Part shown: positions 52,511-63,067 of the stretch, in pieces | Numbering within the stretch: position 1 is the first letter of the stretch | Layout: each line of letters starts with the position of its first letter | NCBI RefSeq assembly: GCF_025486315.1 | Contig: NZ_JAOOPY010000012.1 | Span: forward strand, 109,667-173,666 | Origin: Variovorax sp. N23 | GTDB lineage: Bacteria; Pseudomonadota; Gammaproteobacteria; Burkholderiales; Burkholderiaceae_C | Direction of reading: 5' to 3' | Length of the DNA: 64,000 bases | Translations under genes and position numbers: made by a program | The notes under the pieces: model-generated | Database searches by the model: none | What the model was told of the DNA's origin: nothing | Seen by the model: only the letters and a program-made list of their open reading frames with translations

Positions 52511-55500
52511 GTGGCACAGAACCTGCACCGAAACGGTGTGAACGACGCCGCCATGCCACCACCGACCGACGACGCCCCGCAGCGCATCGTCAAGGTCCGG
52601 CGCGACTACAACAGCTGGGTGGCGCGCGAGACGCTGGAAGACTACGCCCTGCGCTACACGCCGCAGCGCTTCCGCAAGATGTCGGAATGGCGGGTCGCCA
52701 ACACGGCCTTCGGCGGTGCCGCGTCCTTTCTCATCCTCGAGGCGGTGGGCGCCACGCTGCTGGTGCAGTACGGCTTCATCAACGCCTTCTGGGCGGTGCT
52801 GGTCACCGGCCTGATCATCTTCCTGGCCGGCCTGCCCATCAGCAGCTACGCCGCGCGCTACGGCGTCGACATGGACCTGCTCACCCGTGGCGCGGGCTTC
52901 GGCTACATCGGCTCCACGCTCACCTCGCTGATCTACGCCTCCTTCACCTTCATCTTCTTCGCGCTCGAGGCGGCCGTGATGGCCTATGCGCTCGAACTGG
53001 CGCTGGGCATTCCGCCGGCCTGGGGCTACCTGGTCTGCGCGCTGGTCGTGATCCCGCTGGTGACGCACGGTGTGTCGGCCATCAGCCGGCTCCAGATGTG
53101 GACGCAGCCCATCTGGCTGCTGATGCTGGTCGTGCCCTTCGGCTATGTGCTGGTGCGCGACCCTGGTGCATTCGCCGGTCTGACGCACTACGACGGCGCT
53201 GCGGCGCGGTCGACCGGCTTCGATCTGCACCTGTTCGGTGCTGCGCTGACCGTCGGTATCGCGCTCGTCACGCAGTTGGGCGAGCAGGCCGACTACCTGC
53301 GCTTCATGCCCGCGCGCACCCCGGCCAACCGCAAGCGCTGGTGGGGCGGGGTGCTGATGGGCGGCCCGGGCTGGGTCGTGATGGGCGTGCTGAAGATGCT
53401 CGGCGGGATGATGCTGGCCTACCTCGCCATCACCCACATGGTGCCGCCGGAACGGGCGGTCGACCCGAACCAGATGTACCTGGCCGCCTTCGAGTACGTC
53501 TTCCCCGACTACGGCTGGGCGGTCGCGGCCACGGCGGTCTTCGTCGTCATCTCGCAGCTGAAGATCAACGTCACCAACGCCTACGCCGGCTCGCTGGCCT
53601 GGAGCAACTTCTTCTCGCGCGTCACGCACAGCCACCCGGGCCGCGTGGTGTGGGTCGTGTTCAACGCGCTCATCGCCTTCATGCTGATGGAGATGAACGT
53701 GTTCGAGGCGCTGGGCGACGTGCTCGGCCTCTACGCCAATATCGCTATCGCCTGGATGATGGCCGTGGTGGCCGACCTGGTCATCAACAAGCCGCTGGGC
53801 CTGTCGCCGCCGGGCATCGAGTTCAAGCGTGCGCACCTGTGGGACATCAACCCGGTCGGCGTCGGCGCGATGGCGCTGGCCTCGGTGCTGTCGATCACGG
53901 CGCACCTGGGCGTCTTCGGCGCGCTGCCGCAGGCTTTCTCCGCGCTCATCGCCATGGGCACCGCGCTGGTGGCCGCACCGATCATCGCCTGGGCCACGCG
54001 CGGCAAGTACTACCTGGCGCGCGGCCCGGTGCAGCGCACCGCCGACGCCGGCGTGAAGGGCATCCACTGGATCCAGTTCGAGCCCGATGCCGGCCCCTAC
54101 CAGCGGCTGCGCGTGCAGCGCTGCGTGATCTGCGAGCGCGAGTACGAAGGCCCGGACATGGCGTACTGCCCCGCCTACCAGGGCGCGATCTGCTCGCTGT
54201 GCTGCACGCTCGACGCGCGCTGCGGCGACCTGTGCAAGCCGCACGCGAGCCTGTCGGTGCAGTGGTCGGGGGCGTTGCGCTGGCTGCTGCCGCGGCGCGT
54301 GTGGCCCTACCTCGACACGGGGCTCGGCCACTTCCTGCTGCTCACGCTCGTCATCGTTCCCTTGCTGGCCACGGTCTTCGGCGTGCTCTACCAGCAGGAG
54401 CTGCGCGCCCTGGGCGAAAGCGCGCTGGGCCTGATGCCCCCTGGCGATGCGGCCACGGCCGTGATGAAGGCGCAGCACGCCTCGCTCAAGTCGGGCTTCC
54501 TCAAGAGCTACATGGCGCTGCTGCTCATCGCCGGCATCGTGGCCTGGTGGCTGGTGCTGGCGCACCAGAGCCGCAAGGTGGCGCAGGAAGAATCCAACCG
54601 CCAGACGCGCCTGCTCATGCGCGAGATCGAGCTGCACAAGGAAACCGACCGCGCGCTGCAGGCCGCCAAGCACAGCGCCGACATCGCGCGCGAGCAGGCC
54701 GACCATGCCAACCAGGCCAAGAGCCGCTACATCAGCGCCATCAGCCACGAGCTGCGCACGCCGCTCAATTCCATCCTCGGCTACGCACAGCTGATGGGCG
54801 AAGACGCCACCGTGCCGCCGCACCGCCAGCAGGCCGTGGCCGTGATCAAGCGCGGCGGCGAGCACCTGCTGTCGCTGATCGAAGGCACGCTCGACATCGC
54901 CCACATCGAGGCCGGCAAGCTCACGCTGCATGCGCGGCCGATGCACTTCGCCGAGGCCATGCGCGAGCTGGCCGACATGTTCGAGCTGCAGGCGGCCGAG
55001 AAGGGGCTGGCCTTCCGCTTCGACGCGACGGGCAAGGTGCCCGAGGTGGTGCGCGCCGACGAGAAGCGGGTGCGGCAGATTCTCATCAACCTGCTGGGCA
55101 ACGCCATCAAGTTCACCCGCGACGGCGAGGTCACGCTGCGGCTGCGCTACGCGCGCGAGTTCGCCACGCTCGAGGTCGAGGACACCGGCCCCGGCATGTC
55201 GGCCGACGAGATCGACCGCATCTTCGAGCCCTTCGCGCGCGGCGATGCCGCGGGCGTGAGCGCGCGTGCCGCCGCACCCGGTGCCGGCCTGGGCCTGACC
55301 ATCGCCAAGATGCTGACCGACCTGATGGGCGGCGAGATGTCGGTGCAGAGCACGCCCGGCGAGGGCTCGGTGTTCCGCGTGCGGCTCTTCCTGCCACGCG
55401 TGCACGAGGCCGCGCCCGCGGGACGTGCAGCGCCAGCGGTGCCGACGGTCGCGGCACGCCCGCGTCGCGGCTACCAGGGGCCGCGCCTGCGCGTGTTGGT

Positions 55501-56194
55501 GGTCGACAACGAGGAGGCCGACCGCGACCTGCTGGTCGATGTGCTGGCACCGCTCGGCTTCGAGCTGCGCACGGCGGCCAGCGGCCACGATGCGCTGGAC
55601 CTCGTCGCCGCCGGCTTCCGGCCCGACGCGATGTTCGTCGACCTCGCCATGCCCGGCATCGACGGCTGGGAAACCATTCGCCGCGCACGCAAGCTCGGGC
55701 TGGCACGCGACCGGCCGGCGCCGGGCCGCCCCAAGCTGGCCGAGGACCCCTCGGGGGGCAGCGAGGACACGCAGTGCCGAGCGTGGGGGCCAGTTGCTGT
55801 GGCCATCGTCTCGGCCAATGCCTTCGACAAGCGCCTGGAGAACGACGTGGGCATCGCGCCGGAGGATTTCTTCGTCAAGCCGGTGCGCCACAGCGAACTG
55901 CTCGACTGGCTGGAGCGCCAGCTGGCCATCCGCTGGACCGACACCGCCGCTGTGCCGGCCGAAGCACCGGCGGCGCCCGCCACGCTCGTGCGCCCGTCGC
56001 CCATGCATCTGCGCGCGCTGGAGGAAGCCGTCGGACTGGGTTACTTTCGCGGCATCATGAATCAGCTCGACGCCATCGACGCCGCCCAACCCGAATGCGC
56101 CGCCTGGACCGCCGCCCAGCGTACGCTGGCCCGCCAGTTCCGCTTCGAGGCGATGGATTGCGGCACGGCCGCCTCGCCGGAGGGCTCGGCATGA
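52511..56194 (+). CDS. NCS1-type permease fused to hybrid histidine kinase/receiver
   Basis: 1227 aa from GTG 52511 (ATG 52553 is an alternative). Residues about 25-510 form a 12-helix permease of the cytosine/purine/allantoin NCS1 type ([38 protein letters not shown]). A Cys-rich segment (about 538-580: [25 protein letters not shown]) links to two membrane helices and a kinase: H-box [10 protein letters not shown] (His746), N-box NLLGNAIKF, then [10 protein letters not shown] and [11 protein letters not shown] receiver with Asp1044 follows, interrupted by a repeat-derived insert at about 1070-1095. Likely senses a nitrogen compound and regulates urease through the next gene. Confidence 0.9.
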   Translation: MAQNLHRNGVNDAAMPPPTDDAPQRIVKVRRDYNSWVARETLEDYALRYTPQRFRKMSEWRVANTAFGGAASFLILEAVGATLLVQYGFINAFWAVLVTGLIIFLAGLPISSYAARYGVDMDLLTRGAGFGYIGSTLTSLIYASFTFIFFALEAAVMAYALELALGIPPAWGYLVCALVVIPLVTHGVSAISRLQMWTQPIWLLMLVVPFGYVLVRDPGAFAGLTHYDGAAARSTGFDLHLFGAALTVGIALVTQLGEQADYLRFMPARTPANRKRWWGGVLMGGPGWVVMGVLKMLGGMMLAYLAITHMVPPERAVDPNQMYLAAFEYVFPDYGWAVAATAVFVVISQLKINVTNAYAGSLAWSNFFSRVTHSHPGRVVWVVFNALIAFMLMEMNVFEALGDVLGLYANIAIAWMMAVVADLVINKPLGLSPPGIEFKRAHLWDINPVGVGAMALASVLSITAHLGVFGALPQAFSALIAMGTALVAAPIIAWATRGKYYLARGPVQRTADAGVKGIHWIQFEPDAGPYQRLRVQRCVICEREYEGPDMAYCPAYQGAICSLCCTLDARCGDLCKPHASLSVQWSGALRWLLPRRVWPYLDTGLGHFLLLTLVIVPLLATVFGVLYQQELRALGESALGLMPPGDAATAVMKAQHASLKSGFLKSYMALLLIAGIVAWWLVLAHQSRKVAQEESNRQTRLLMREIELHKETDRALQAAKHSADIAREQADHANQAKSRYISAISHELRTPLNSILGYAQLMGEDATVPPHRQQAVAVIKRGGEHLLSLIEGTLDIAHIEAGKLTLHARPMHFAEAMRELADMFELQAAEKGLAFRFDATGKVPEVVRADEKRVRQILINLLGNAIKFTRDGEVTLRLRYAREFATLEVEDTGPGMSADEIDRIFEPFARGDAAGVSARAAAPGAGLGLTIAKMLTDLMGGEMSVQSTPGEGSVFRVRLFLPRVHEAAPAGRAAPAVPTVAARPRRGYQGPRLRVLVVDNEEADRDLLVDVLAPLGFELRTAASGHDALDLVAAGFRPDAMFVDLAMPGIDGWETIRRARKLGLARDRPAPGRPKLAEDPSGGSEDTQCRAWGPVAVAIVSANAFDKRLENDVGIAPEDFFVKPVRHSELLDWLERQLAIRWTDTAAVPAEAPAAPATLVRPSPMHLRALEEAVGLGYFRGIMNQLDAIDAAQPECAAWTAAQRTLARQFRFEAMDCGTAASPEGSA
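54121..54243 (+). other. Cys-rich putative metal-binding segment of the transporter-kinase
   Basis: This segment encodes [10 protein letters not shown] ... [20 protein letters not shown] ... CKPH: eight Cys and one His in about 42 residues, arranged like a zinc- or iron-binding ribbon. It lies between permease and kinase, where a signal relay would be needed. Confidence 0.55.
55719..55789 (-). repeat. Dispersed short repeat, copy inside the receiver domain
   Basis: The minus strand reads CCCCCACGCTCGGCACTGCG and ends TTGGGGCGGCCCGGCG; a related 72-bp copy lies at 61728-61799 with the same blocks (TCGCTGCCCCCCGA and TTGGGGCGGCCCGGCG). It sits in frame, adding about 26 residues between the expected RDRP and VAIVSANAF. 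Confidence 0.75.
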
Positions 56195-57192
56195 ACGCTG
56201 CCATGCCGCGGCCGACCCGCGAATTCGCCCGCAACGCCGACCTGGTGCTGATCGTCGACGACGTGCCCGACAACCTGGCGGTGCTGCACGACGCGCTCGA
56301 CGAATCCGGCTACACCGTGCTGGTCGCCACCAGCGGCGAGGCCGCGCTGGCCCGCGCCGCGCAGGCCCGGCCCGACATCGTGCTGCTCGACGCCATGATG
56401 CCGGGCATGGACGGCTTCGAGGTGGCGCGCCGCCTGAAGGCCGACGCCGCCACCGCGCACATCCCGATCGTCTTCATGACCGGCCTGACCGAGACCGAGC
56501 ACCTGGTCGCCGCGCTGGAAGCCGGCGGTGTCGACTACGTCACCAAGCCGATCAAGCCGAAGGAAGTGCTCGCCCGCATGAACGTGCACCTGCAGGGCGC
56601 CCGCCGCGCGCGGCAGGAGGCGCAGCAGGCCGGCCAGGCGCGCAACGCGCTCGACGCCTTCGGCTACGCCAGCATCACCGTGCGCCTGCCCGAGGGCCGC
56701 ATCATCTGGCAGACCGCGCTCGCGCGCGAGATGCTGCAGCGCTACTGCGACACGGTCGCGCCCGCCACCCCGCCGGCCGTGCTCGACTGGCTGCGGCGCC
56801 ATCTGCCCGATGTGCAGCGCGCGCAGACCGAGCCGCCCGCGCTCTCGATCGTGCGGGGCGCGCGCACCCTCACGCTGCGGCTGCATCAGCAGACCGGCCA
56901 CGACGATGCGGGGGACGACTGGCTGATCATCATGCGCGAGGTGTCCGACACCTCCGTCATCGAGGCCATGAGCCTGAGCCTGAAGCTCACCGCCCGCGAG
57001 GCCGAAGTGCTGTACTGGGTGGTCAAGGGCAAGACCAACCGCGACATCGGCGAAATCCTCGGCAGCAGCCCGGCCACCGTGAAGAAGCACCTCGAGCGCG
57101 TCTACGTGAAGCTCGGCGTCGAGACCCGCACCGCCGCCGCCGGCGTGGCGACCAAGCGCATCCGCGAATTGCAGCCGCAGTTCGAGATCTGA
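56191..57192 (+). CDS. LuxR-type response regulator
   Basis: 333 aa; its ATG overlaps the kinase stop (ATGA). Receiver domain with IVDDVPDN, phospho-Asp in DIVLLDAMMPGMDGFE, and the Lys of YVTKPIKPKEV. A middle PAS-like region follows (GYASITVRLPEGRIIWQT), then a LuxR HTH (LTAREAEVLYWVVKGKTNRD, SPATVKKHLERVYVKLGV). Probably the output partner of the transporter-kinase, controlling the adjacent urease genes. Confidence 0.93.
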   Translation: MNAAMPRPTREFARNADLVLIVDDVPDNLAVLHDALDESGYTVLVATSGEAALARAAQARPDIVLLDAMMPGMDGFEVARRLKADAATAHIPIVFMTGLTETEHLVAALEAGGVDYVTKPIKPKEVLARMNVHLQGARRARQEAQQAGQARNALDAFGYASITVRLPEGRIIWQTALAREMLQRYCDTVAPATPPAVLDWLRRHLPDVQRAQTEPPALSIVRGARTLTLRLHQQTGHDDAGDDWLIIMREVSDTSVIEAMSLSLKLTAREAEVLYWVVKGKTNRDIGEILGSSPATVKKHLERVYVKLGVETRTAAAGVATKRIRELQPQFEI

Positions 57193-57270
57193 GCGCGTCG
57201 GGGCGCCGGGCTTTGTCGGCCCGCCAGGCGGCCTCCTTAAAATCGCTGCGACCACGACCGATAACCCTGC

Positions 57271-57972
57271 ATGAAACTCCACGCCCCGGCCCCCCGATGG
57301 TCCGCCTTCGCCTGCGGGCTGCTCCTTGTTGCGGAGGCCGGCGCCAGCGGTCATTTCGACGTCGACGATGCCGGCACGCTCGATGTGGACCAGTGCCTCG
57401 TCGAGGCGTGGGCCGGGCGGGTGCGAAGCCCGGCGACCCAGGGCTTTCAGCATCTGGGCGGCGCGTGCGCCGTGGGCCGGGTGGAGGTCGGTCTCAACCT
57501 CGACCGCGCCGCGTCGCCGGACGCGGCCACCGTCGCCTCGGGCGGGCCGCAGGTCAAATGGACCTTCCTCGGCCGCGAGCCCGACGCGGCATGGAGCGCC
57601 GCGGCGACCCTGGCCGCCACTGTCGACCTGCGTCACGGCGGCCGGCCCGGCGGGCAGTTCGTCCTGCCGCTGAGCTGGCGTGTCAGCGAGCCGTTGTCCA
57701 TCCATGTCAATGTCGGGACCGACTGGGCCACCCGCAGCGGCGTCGCCACCGCGCGGCGCGGTGCGGCGCTGGAGTGGGCCTGCACCGAAGGGCTGACGCT
57801 GATCGCCGAGCGCCACCGCGCTGTCGATCTGTGGACGTCGCGTCTGGGTGCGCGCATCACGATCGCGCCGCTGACGAGCATCGATGTGAGCGTCTCGCGC
57901 AGCGGACCGGTCGACGGCGGCCGGCAGCGTAGCGTGGTGATCGGATTCAACCGGGAGTTTTCCCGCGACTGA
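57271..57972 (+). CDS. Secreted beta-barrel-like hypothetical protein
   Basis: 233 aa. A short signal peptide (SAFACGLLLVAEAGASG) is followed by alternating strands (GRVEVGLNLDRAA, QVKWTFLG, RLGARITIAPLTSIDVSVSR) ending in an aromatic-containing VVIGFNREF, as in outer-membrane barrels. It looks like a small outer-membrane or periplasmic protein; function unknown. Confidence 0.7.
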   Translation: MKLHAPAPRWSAFACGLLLVAEAGASGHFDVDDAGTLDVDQCLVEAWAGRVRSPATQGFQHLGGACAVGRVEVGLNLDRAASPDAATVASGGPQVKWTFLGREPDAAWSAAATLAATVDLRHGGRPGGQFVLPLSWRVSEPLSIHVNVGTDWATRSGVATARRGAALEWACTEGLTLIAERHRAVDLWTSRLGARITIAPLTSIDVSVSRSGPVDGGRQRSVVIGFNREFSRD

Positions 57973-58075
57973 GCCGGCGCGTTCGGGCGCGGGCGCTGGT
58001 ATCGTCTGCATCGAAGACGATGCGGACTGATTGCGCGGTGCGATCGGTTCGACGTCTTCTCGATCGGAGACATCA

Positions 58076-58960
58076 TTGGAAAACATCGGATTGGTCGGTG
58101 TCGGCCTCATGGGCCATGGCATCGCAAGCAACATCGTCAAGCACGGCCACCCGCTGTCGGTGCTCGAGCACCCGGGCAATCAGCCGCTCGATACCCTGAA
58201 GGCGGCGGGCGTCAAGACCTTCGCCACCGCCAGCGAACTCGCCGCGGCCGTGGACGTGGTGATCCTGTGCGTCACCGGCACGCCGCAGGTCGAGGCGGTG
58301 CTGCTCGGCGACACCGGTGTGTTGAAGGGCATGCGGCCCGGTAGCGTCATCATCGACTGCTCGACCGCGCTGCCCGATTCGACCGAGCGCCTCGCCAGGA
58401 TCGTCGCCGACGCCGGCGGCCGCTTCATGGATGCCGCCATGACGCGCACGCCCAAGGAAGCGGCCGAAGGGCGGCTGAACCTGCTGGTCGGGGGCGACGC
58501 CGAACTGTTCCGCGACTGCCGGCCGCTCCTGGCCTGCTTCGCCGAGAACATCACGCACGCCGGCCCGGTCGGTGCCGGCCACCGCATGAAGCTACTGCAC
58601 AACTACGTGTCGCTCGGCTCCGTCGCGCTGATCGCCGAGGCCGCGGCCTGCGCCGAGCGCGCCGGTGTCGACCCCGAAGTCTTCCTCGACGTGCTGGGCA
58701 AGGGCGGTGGTGGCGGCACCGCGCTGGAACGGCTGCGGCCCTTCCTGATGAACAAGGACCCGAGCGGCCTGCGCTTCGCGATGTCGAACGCGCTGAAGGA
58801 CCTGGGCTACTACACGGCCATGGCCGAGGCCGGCCATTCGGCGCGCAGCATTGCCGAAGGTGTGCGCCAGACGCTCGAAGGCGCCGTGCAGGACAGCGAC
58901 CCGCAGGCGCTGATGCCGGAACTGGTGGCGGTGCTGGCCAAGCGCGGCGACGGCGTGTAA
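58076..58960 (+). CDS. 3-hydroxyisobutyrate dehydrogenase-family oxidoreductase
   Basis: 294 aa from TTG 58076, chosen because CGGAGA precedes it and the Rossmann strand begins there (ENIGLVGVGLMGHGIASNIV). DCSTALPDSTERLA, the substrate box FMDAAMTRTPKEAAEGRLNL with LLVGGDAELF, and catalytic Lys in GAGHRMKLLHNY are all typical. Uses NAD(P) to oxidise a beta-hydroxyacid, or reduces tartronate semialdehyde-type acids. Confidence 0.9.
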   Translation: MENIGLVGVGLMGHGIASNIVKHGHPLSVLEHPGNQPLDTLKAAGVKTFATASELAAAVDVVILCVTGTPQVEAVLLGDTGVLKGMRPGSVIIDCSTALPDSTERLARIVADAGGRFMDAAMTRTPKEAAEGRLNLLVGGDAELFRDCRPLLACFAENITHAGPVGAGHRMKLLHNYVSLGSVALIAEAAACAERAGVDPEVFLDVLGKGGGGGTALERLRPFLMNKDPSGLRFAMSNALKDLGYYTAMAEAGHSARSIAEGVRQTLEGAVQDSDPQALMPELVAVLAKRGDGV

Positions 58961-58973
58961 GCGCAGCGGCGCT

Positions 58974-60698
58974 CTACGCGCCTTCCGCCCCTTCGATCAG
59001 AAAGCGCACCCGCCGCACGCCCTGCCACTCGTCGGCGTCGAGCCGGAAGGCCAGCACCACCTTCGGCGGCAGCGGCTCGGTGTGGCCGAACCAGATGCCG
59101 TCGACCGGCTTGCCCTGGTGCTTGAGTCGCAGCGCCAGGTGCTTTTCGCCGACCAGGCGCTGCGAGATCACCTCCACCTCCTCGCTGAAGGTCGGCGGCG
59201 CGAAGCCCTGGCCCCACACCTCGCGGTGCAGCGTGTCGACCAGGTCGACGCGCATGTACTCGGCGGCGATAGGGCCGTCGGTGTCGATGCGGCGCGTGAG
59301 TGATGCGGCGTCGAGCCATTCGGTCGCGACCTGCGCGAGCGCGCGCTCGAAGGTCGGGAACTGCTCGCGCGCCACGGTGCAGCCCGCCGCCATCGCGTGG
59401 CCGCCGAAGCGCAACAGCACGCCGGGGTGCCGCTTGGCAACGAGGTCGAGCGCGTCGCGCAAGTGGAAACCCGGGATGGAGCGGCCCGAGCCCTTCAGCT
59501 CGTTTTCCTTGCCCGGCGCGCCGCTGGCGGCGAAGACGAAGGTGGGGCGGTGGAAGCGGTCCTTCAGGCGCGAGGCGACGATGCCGACCACGCCTTCGTG
59601 GAAGGCCGCGTCGAACACGCTGATGGCCGCGGGCACGGATTCGCCGCCGTTGCCATCGACATCGAACAGCGACTCGGCCAGCAGCAGCGCCTGGTCGCGC
59701 ATGCCGCCCTCGATGTCGCGCCGCTCGCGGTTGATGCCGTCGAGCAGGCGCGCCAGTTCGTCGGCGCGGCCGGCGTCGTCGGTCAGCAGGCACTCGATGC
59801 CCAGCGTCATGTCGGCCAGGCGGCCGGCCGCGTTGATGCGCGGACCGAGCGCGAAGCCGAAGTCGAAGGTGGTGGCGACCGGCGCCTTGCGGCCGGCTGC
59901 ACTGAACAGCGCGGCGATGCCGGCGGGCAGCGCGCCGGCACGGATGCGGCGCAGGCCTTGCGCAACCAGGCGGCGGTTGTTGGCGTCGAGCTTCACGACG
60001 TCGGCCACGGTGCCCAATGCGACTAGCGGCAGCAGCACGTCCAACTTGGGCTGCGTGGCCGCATCGAACACGCCCCGCGTGCGCAGTTCGGAGCGCAGCG
60101 CCAGCAGCACGTAGAACATCACGCCGACACCGGCGATGCTCTTGCTCTGGAAGTCGCAGCCGGGCTGGTTCGGGTTGACCAACACGTCGGCGTCGGGCAG
60201 TTGCGGGCCGGGCAGGTGATGGTCGGTGACCAGCACCTGCAGGCCGCGCGCCTTGGCGGCAGCCACGCCGTCGACGCTGGCGATGCCGTTGTCGACGGTG
60301 ATGAGCATGTCGGCGCCGCCGTCGGCCACGCGCTCGGCGATTGGCGGCGTCAGGCCGTAGCCGTCGACCACGCGGTCGGGCACCAGGTACGCGACGTGTT
60401 TCGCGCCGAGCAGCTTCAGGCCGCGCACGGCCACCGCGCAGGCGGTGGCGCCGTCGCAGTCGTAGTCGGCGACGATGCACAGGCGCTTGTCGTCGCGGAT
60501 CGCATCGGCCAGCAGCACGGCGGCTTCGCGCGCGCCCTTGAGCGTGTCGGGCGGCAGCAGGCGGGCCAGGCCGTCGTCCAGTTCGTCCTTGCCGAGCACA
60601 CCGCGCGCCGCGTAGAGCCGCGCCAGCAGCGGGTGCACGCCGGCCTGTTCCAGCGCCCAGACGCTGCGCGGCGGGATCTCGCGGGCGACGATCTTCAC
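58974..60698 (-). CDS. recJ: Single-stranded-DNA exonuclease RecJ
   Basis: 574 aa from GTG 60698, overlapping the previous gene's stop (GTGA). DHH phosphoesterase motifs: CIVADYDCDGATACAV, ITVDNGIAS, VLVTDHHLPG, then DFGFALGPRINAAGRLAD and the DHHA1 FGGHAMAAGCT. It degrades single-stranded DNA 5'-3' in recombination and mismatch repair. Confidence 0.97.
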   Translation of the reverse strand: MKIVAREIPPRSVWALEQAGVHPLLARLYAARGVLGKDELDDGLARLLPPDTLKGAREAAVLLADAIRDDKRLCIVADYDCDGATACAVAVRGLKLLGAKHVAYLVPDRVVDGYGLTPPIAERVADGGADMLITVDNGIASVDGVAAAKARGLQVLVTDHHLPGPQLPDADVLVNPNQPGCDFQSKSIAGVGVMFYVLLALRSELRTRGVFDAATQPKLDVLLPLVALGTVADVVKLDANNRRLVAQGLRRIRAGALPAGIAALFSAAGRKAPVATTFDFGFALGPRINAAGRLADMTLGIECLLTDDAGRADELARLLDGINRERRDIEGGMRDQALLLAESLFDVDGNGGESVPAAISVFDAAFHEGVVGIVASRLKDRFHRPTFVFAASGAPGKENELKGSGRSIPGFHLRDALDLVAKRHPGVLLRFGGHAMAAGCTVAREQFPTFERALAQVATEWLDAASLTRRIDTDGPIAAEYMRVDLVDTLHREVWGQGFAPPTFSEEVEVISQRLVGEKHLALRLKHQGKPVDGIWFGHTEPLPPKVVLAFRLDADEWQGVRRVRFLIEGAEGA

Positions 60699-61663
60699 AG
60701 CGCGGCCAGCACGGTGGTGGCTTGCGTGCGGGTGAAGAGGTTCTTCACCCAGCCCAGCGCGCCGCGCGGTTGCGGCGCGAAGCGGCGCGCGGCGCGGTCG
60801 CCGCAGAGCGTGAGCTGCACCGCCTCGCCGCGGCGGTAGGCCGCGAGCAGGTCGGCGATCGGGCCGGCGTCGAGCGCCTGCCAGGCGGCGGTCCAGGCGG
60901 CGGCGTCGTCGCGCAGGGCCGGGGCGCGCAGCGTGTCGAGCACCGTGGGCGCATCGGTGGGCGCCGTCGCCGCGCTCGAGAGCACGCCGGTGCCGCTCAG
61001 CCAGAACGAGTTGATCGGCTGCAGGCCGCGCGCGATGCGCTCGTCGTTCACGCGCTGCGTGTAGAGCAGCATCTGCATTTCGTTCTGCAGCTTGCGCACC
61101 GGCTTGAGGGCATCGGTCAGCGGCGCCCAGGCCGAGATCGGCCCGCCGGCCGCGCGGTCGAGCGACGCGGTGGCGAGGCTGCGGAACAGCTCGCCGCGCG
61201 CCAGCCAGCGGCCGGGCGCGGTCGACCGGCGCAGCACGATGCCGTCTTCCTGGAAGAAGGGGCGGGCGGCTTCGAGCAGCGCCTGCGATTCGGTGGCGTC
61301 GATCGCCATGCCGCTCGGGTCGTCGAGCACGACCTCGTCGATGGCCACTTCCCAGTGGCACAGCGTGAGCACGGCCCAGGGCTCGTCGGACCCGGCACGC
61401 GACAGGCCGGTCTGCTGCGCCTCGCGCGCGCCCCAGGCGATGCAGCCGTCGGCCGCGTCGATGCCCAGGGCGCGGGCCAGCGCGCGCTCGTGCGGCGGCG
61501 TGAGCGTGGTGTCGGCCTGCGTGTCGTCGTGGGCCACCACCAGGCGGGTGAGCAGGGCGTCGAGATTCGGGAGTTGCAGCGCGGCCAGCGCGGCGGAACA
61601 AGCGGAAGACCCGCGGCCGGCAAAGGGGATCAGCAGATGTGTCGAGGAAGAGGGAAGGGGCAT
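60695..61663 (-). CDS. Conserved hypothetical protein (often annotated phosphoglycerate mutase-like) upstream of recJ
   Basis: 322 aa from ATG 61663. PSSSTHLLIPFAGRGSSACS, LVVAHDDTQADTTLTPPHER, DPSGMAIDATESQALLEAAR and LQPINSFWLSGTGVL are patterns of a betaproteobacterial family that precedes recJ. No catalytic His/Asp set of phosphoglycerate mutases is visible, so that name should not be trusted. It is translationally coupled to recJ. Confidence 0.85.
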   Translation of the reverse strand: MPLPSSSTHLLIPFAGRGSSACSAALAALQLPNLDALLTRLVVAHDDTQADTTLTPPHERALARALGIDAADGCIAWGAREAQQTGLSRAGSDEPWAVLTLCHWEVAIDEVVLDDPSGMAIDATESQALLEAARPFFQEDGIVLRRSTAPGRWLARGELFRSLATASLDRAAGGPISAWAPLTDALKPVRKLQNEMQMLLYTQRVNDERIARGLQPINSFWLSGTGVLSSAATAPTDAPTVLDTLRAPALRDDAAAWTAAWQALDAGPIADLLAAYRRGEAVQLTLCGDRAARRFAPQPRGALGWVKNLFTRTQATTVLAAL

Positions 61664-61727
61664 GGGGCCTATTGTCGGGCCGCCCCCTGGCCGGTCAGGC
61701 GGGATGCCACAATTCCGCCATGTCACA

Positions 61728-61799
61728 CCCCCATGCTCAGCACTCCGTGTCTTCGCTGCCCCCCGAAGGGGCGCAGGCGGCCCTTGGGGCGGCCCGGCG
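61728..61799 (+). repeat. Dispersed short repeat, intergenic copy
   Basis: Reads CCCCCATGCTCAGCACTCCG and ends TTGGGGCGGCCCGGCG, matching the copy in the kinase gene at 55719-55789 (opposite strand). It ends 11 bases before the lolC start, so it forms part of that leader. Confidence 0.75.
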
Positions 61800-61810
61800 G
61801 GACGCCTGAT

Positions 61811-63067
61811 ATGCCCCTTCCCTACGAACTGCAACTCGGCTGGCGCTACACGCGTGCGGGCCGGGCGACGCGGCGCAACGGCTTCATCTCCTTCATCTCC
61901 GGTGTCTCGATGCTCGGCATCGCGCTGGGCGTGGCGGCGTTGATCATCGTGCTGTCGGTCATGAACGGCTTCCAGAAAGAGGTGCGCGACCGCATGCTCG
62001 GCGTGGTCTCGCACATCGAGATCTTCTCGCGCGACGGCCAGGCGCTGCAGGACATCGGCCCGATCATGGACGCGGCGCGCAAGAACCCGGAAGTCATCGG
62101 CGTGGCCCCGTTCATCGCCACCCAGGCGCTCATCGCGCGCGGCGAGGACATGAAGGGCGCGCTGGTGCGCGGCATCGAGCCCAAGCTCGAACCCCAGGTG
62201 ACCGACTTCGCCAGCACCGCGCAGAAGGGCGCGCTCGACAAGCTGGTGCCGGGCGAATTCGGCATCGTGCTCGGCGGCGAGCTGGCGCGCTCGCTCTTCG
62301 TGCGAGTCGGCGACCAGGTCACGCTGGTGGCGCCGGGCGGCCAGGTGACGCCGGCCGGCGTGGTGCCGCGGCTCAAGCAGTTCACCGTGGTCGGCACCTT
62401 CGATTCGGGGCACTACGAATACGACTCGGCGCTGGCCATGATCCACGAGCAGGACGCCGCCCGCGTGTTCCGCCTCGAAGGGCCGAGCGGCGTGCGACTG
62501 AAGCTCAAGGACCTGAACCGCGCCCGCGAGGTGGCCGACGAGCTGGCGGTCACGCTGCCGGGCTCCTTCCTCATCCGCGACTGGACCCGGCAGAACAAGA
62601 CCTGGTTCGCCGCGGTGCAGGTCGAGAAACGCATGATGTTCATCATCCTCACGCTGATCGTCGCGGTGGCGGCCTTCAACCTGGTGTCGACGCTGGTCAT
62701 GACCGTGACCGACAAGCGCGCCGACATCGCCATCCTGCGCACGCTGGGCGCGAGCCCGAAAAGCATCATGGGCATCTTCGTCGTGCAGGGCGCCATGGTC
62801 GGCGTGATCGGCACGCTCGGCGGGCTGCTGTTGGGCCTGGGCATCGCCTACAACATCGACGTGATCGTGCCGGCGCTGGAGAGGCTCTTCCACGCCAGCT
62901 TCCTGCCCAAGGACATCTACCTCATCAGCCGGATGCCGAGCGATCCGCAGCGGTCGGACATCATGCCCATCACCTTGATCTCGCTGGCCCTCTCCTTCGT
63001 GGCCACGCTGTATCCGAGCTGGCGCGCCAGTCGCGTGAATCCTGCCGAAGCGCTCCGTTATGAGTGA
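61811..63067 (+). CDS. lolC: Lipoprotein-releasing system permease LolC/LolE
   Basis: 418 aa. Topology: one N-terminal helix ([20 protein letters not shown]), a large periplasmic domain, and three C-terminal helices ending [31 protein letters not shown] and [20 protein letters not shown] are the LolC/E hallmarks. It extracts lipoproteins from the inner membrane for LolA. Overlaps lolD by 8 bp; one permease gene suggests a homodimer (LolF-like) arrangement. Confidence 0.95.
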   Translation: MPLPYELQLGWRYTRAGRATRRNGFISFISGVSMLGIALGVAALIIVLSVMNGFQKEVRDRMLGVVSHIEIFSRDGQALQDIGPIMDAARKNPEVIGVAPFIATQALIARGEDMKGALVRGIEPKLEPQVTDFASTAQKGALDKLVPGEFGIVLGGELARSLFVRVGDQVTLVAPGGQVTPAGVVPRLKQFTVVGTFDSGHYEYDSALAMIHEQDAARVFRLEGPSGVRLKLKDLNRAREVADELAVTLPGSFLIRDWTRQNKTWFAAVQVEKRMMFIILTLIVAVAAFNLVSTLVMTVTDKRADIAILRTLGASPKSIMGIFVVQGAMVGVIGTLGGLLLGLGIAYNIDVIVPALERLFHASFLPKDIYLISRMPSDPQRSDIMPITLISLALSFVATLYPSWRASRVNPAEALRYE

